Shown: one piece after another, positions 7,914-8,205 of the stretch | How the letters are laid out: each line of letters opens with the position of its first letter | Position numbering within the stretch: position 1 is the first letter of the stretch | Source of the DNA: DASUME01 sp038257655 | GTDB lineage: Bacteria; Myxococcota_A; Polyangia; Polyangiales; DASUME01 | NCBI GenBank assembly: GCA_038257655.1 | Contig: JBBSJC010000367.1 | Span: forward strand, 1-8,205 | Length of the DNA stretch: 8,205 nt | Direction of reading: 5' to 3' | Notes under the pieces: generated by a model | What the model was told of the DNA's origin: nothing | Seen by the model: only the letters and a program-made list of their open reading frames with translations | The model's database searches: none | Position numbers and translations under genes: made by a program

Positions 7914-7943
7914 TTGACGGGCTTCCGTTGCCCTTGCTATATC
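7914..7943 (+). promoter_or_regulatory. Sigma70-type promoter for ctaB
   Basis: TTGACG at 7914-7919 and TATATC at 7938-7943 are separated by 18 bases (or CTATAT at 7937-7942 with 17). Both boxes are close to the TTGACA/TATAAT consensus. Transcription would start near 7950, giving a leader of roughly 70 bases before the ctaB ATG. This is the best promoter match in the window. Confidence 0.55.
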
Positions 7944-8017
7944 GCCGCACTTTTTCCCAGGCTTTACGGGTCGCCGCGCTGATGCCGCGAGTCCCGCCGC
8001 CCCGAGGATCGACCCCC

Positions 8018-8205
8018 ATGCAGGCTATCACCGAGCGCCATCTGGCCGAAACGATGCGTGATGTCATATCGCTGGCAAAGCCGCGCATCACACTGATGGT
8101 GCTGATCACGACCGCCGGGGGCTTGGCGCTGGCTGGCGGAATCGAGCTGGGCAAAGCCTTGTTGACGCTATTGGGCACGGCGCTTGTGGTCGGCTCGGCC
8201 AACAC
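8018..8205 (+). CDS. ctaB: Protoheme IX farnesyltransferase (heme o synthase), 3' end cut off
   Basis: The first 62 residues of a CtaB/CyoE protein, an inner-membrane UbiA-family prenyltransferase that adds a farnesyl group to heme b to make heme o for terminal oxidases. After a short polar N-terminus (MQAITERHLAETMRDV) comes the family's opening SLAKPRITLMVLITTAGG (residues 18-35), the start of the first membrane helix, then a short loop and a second helix starting TLLGTALVVGSAN. The catalytic DxxxD motifs lie beyond the window edge. The ATG at 8018 has GAGGA at 8004-8008, nine bases upstream. The same frame is open upstream into the end of the kinase gene, so a longer start cannot be ruled out, but the predicted promoter and the family's usual N-terminus favour this ATG. 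Confidence 0.88.
   Translation, partial: MQAITERHLAETMRDVISLAKPRITLMVLITTAGGLALAGGIELGKALLTLLGTALVVGSAN

Noticed and set aside
7807..8205. Minus-strand open frame of 132 codons
   Set aside because: Antisense to the clear ctaB N-terminus and its promoter; no family features.

Overview
The window looks like GC-rich bacterial chromosome from a deltaproteobacterium in the broad sense, most likely Myxococcota. The inference rests on three genes: a Hanks-type Ser/Thr kinase with a short C-terminal membrane anchor, a peptidoglycan glycosyltransferase fused to an extra N-terminal beta-rich module, and a GspC-like PDZ lipoprotein. No gene here pins the genus. Both ends are cut inside genes. I see no IS element, CRISPR array, tRNA or rRNA.

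Layout, left to right. 2-1024 (+): C-terminal part of a GT51 glycosyltransferase. 1030-2988 (-): acetyl-CoA synthetase. 3131-4132 (-): NAD-type isocitrate dehydrogenase, upstream of acs and possibly cotranscribed across a 142-nt gap that holds an unusual three-armed repeat. 4230-4874 (+): thymidylate kinase, divergent from icd, followed one base later by a PDZ lipoprotein (4876-5415). 5509-6468 (-): SctQ/FliM-like protein with two apparent SpoA modules. 6585-7781 (+): membrane-anchored Ser/Thr kinase, divergent from the SctQ-like gene and probably starting at TTG. 8018 to the right edge (+): N-terminus of protoheme IX farnesyltransferase, behind a good sigma70-type promoter.

How the genes relate. 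icd and acs both feed central acetate/TCA metabolism. ctaB makes heme o for terminal oxidases, and tmk serves dNTP supply. The PDZ lipoprotein and the SctQ-like protein resemble parts of type II and type III/flagellar export machines but stand without their usual partners in this window. The kinase beside the SctQ-like gene could signal to it, but only the divergent arrangement suggests this.

Most notable observations: the thymidylate kinase P-loop has Thr where the family has its Lys; the SctQ-like gene stands alone; the GspC-like PDZ domain is a free lipoprotein; and one repeat arm between icd and acs can pair with either of two neighbours. Nothing here amounts to a clearly new multi-gene system.
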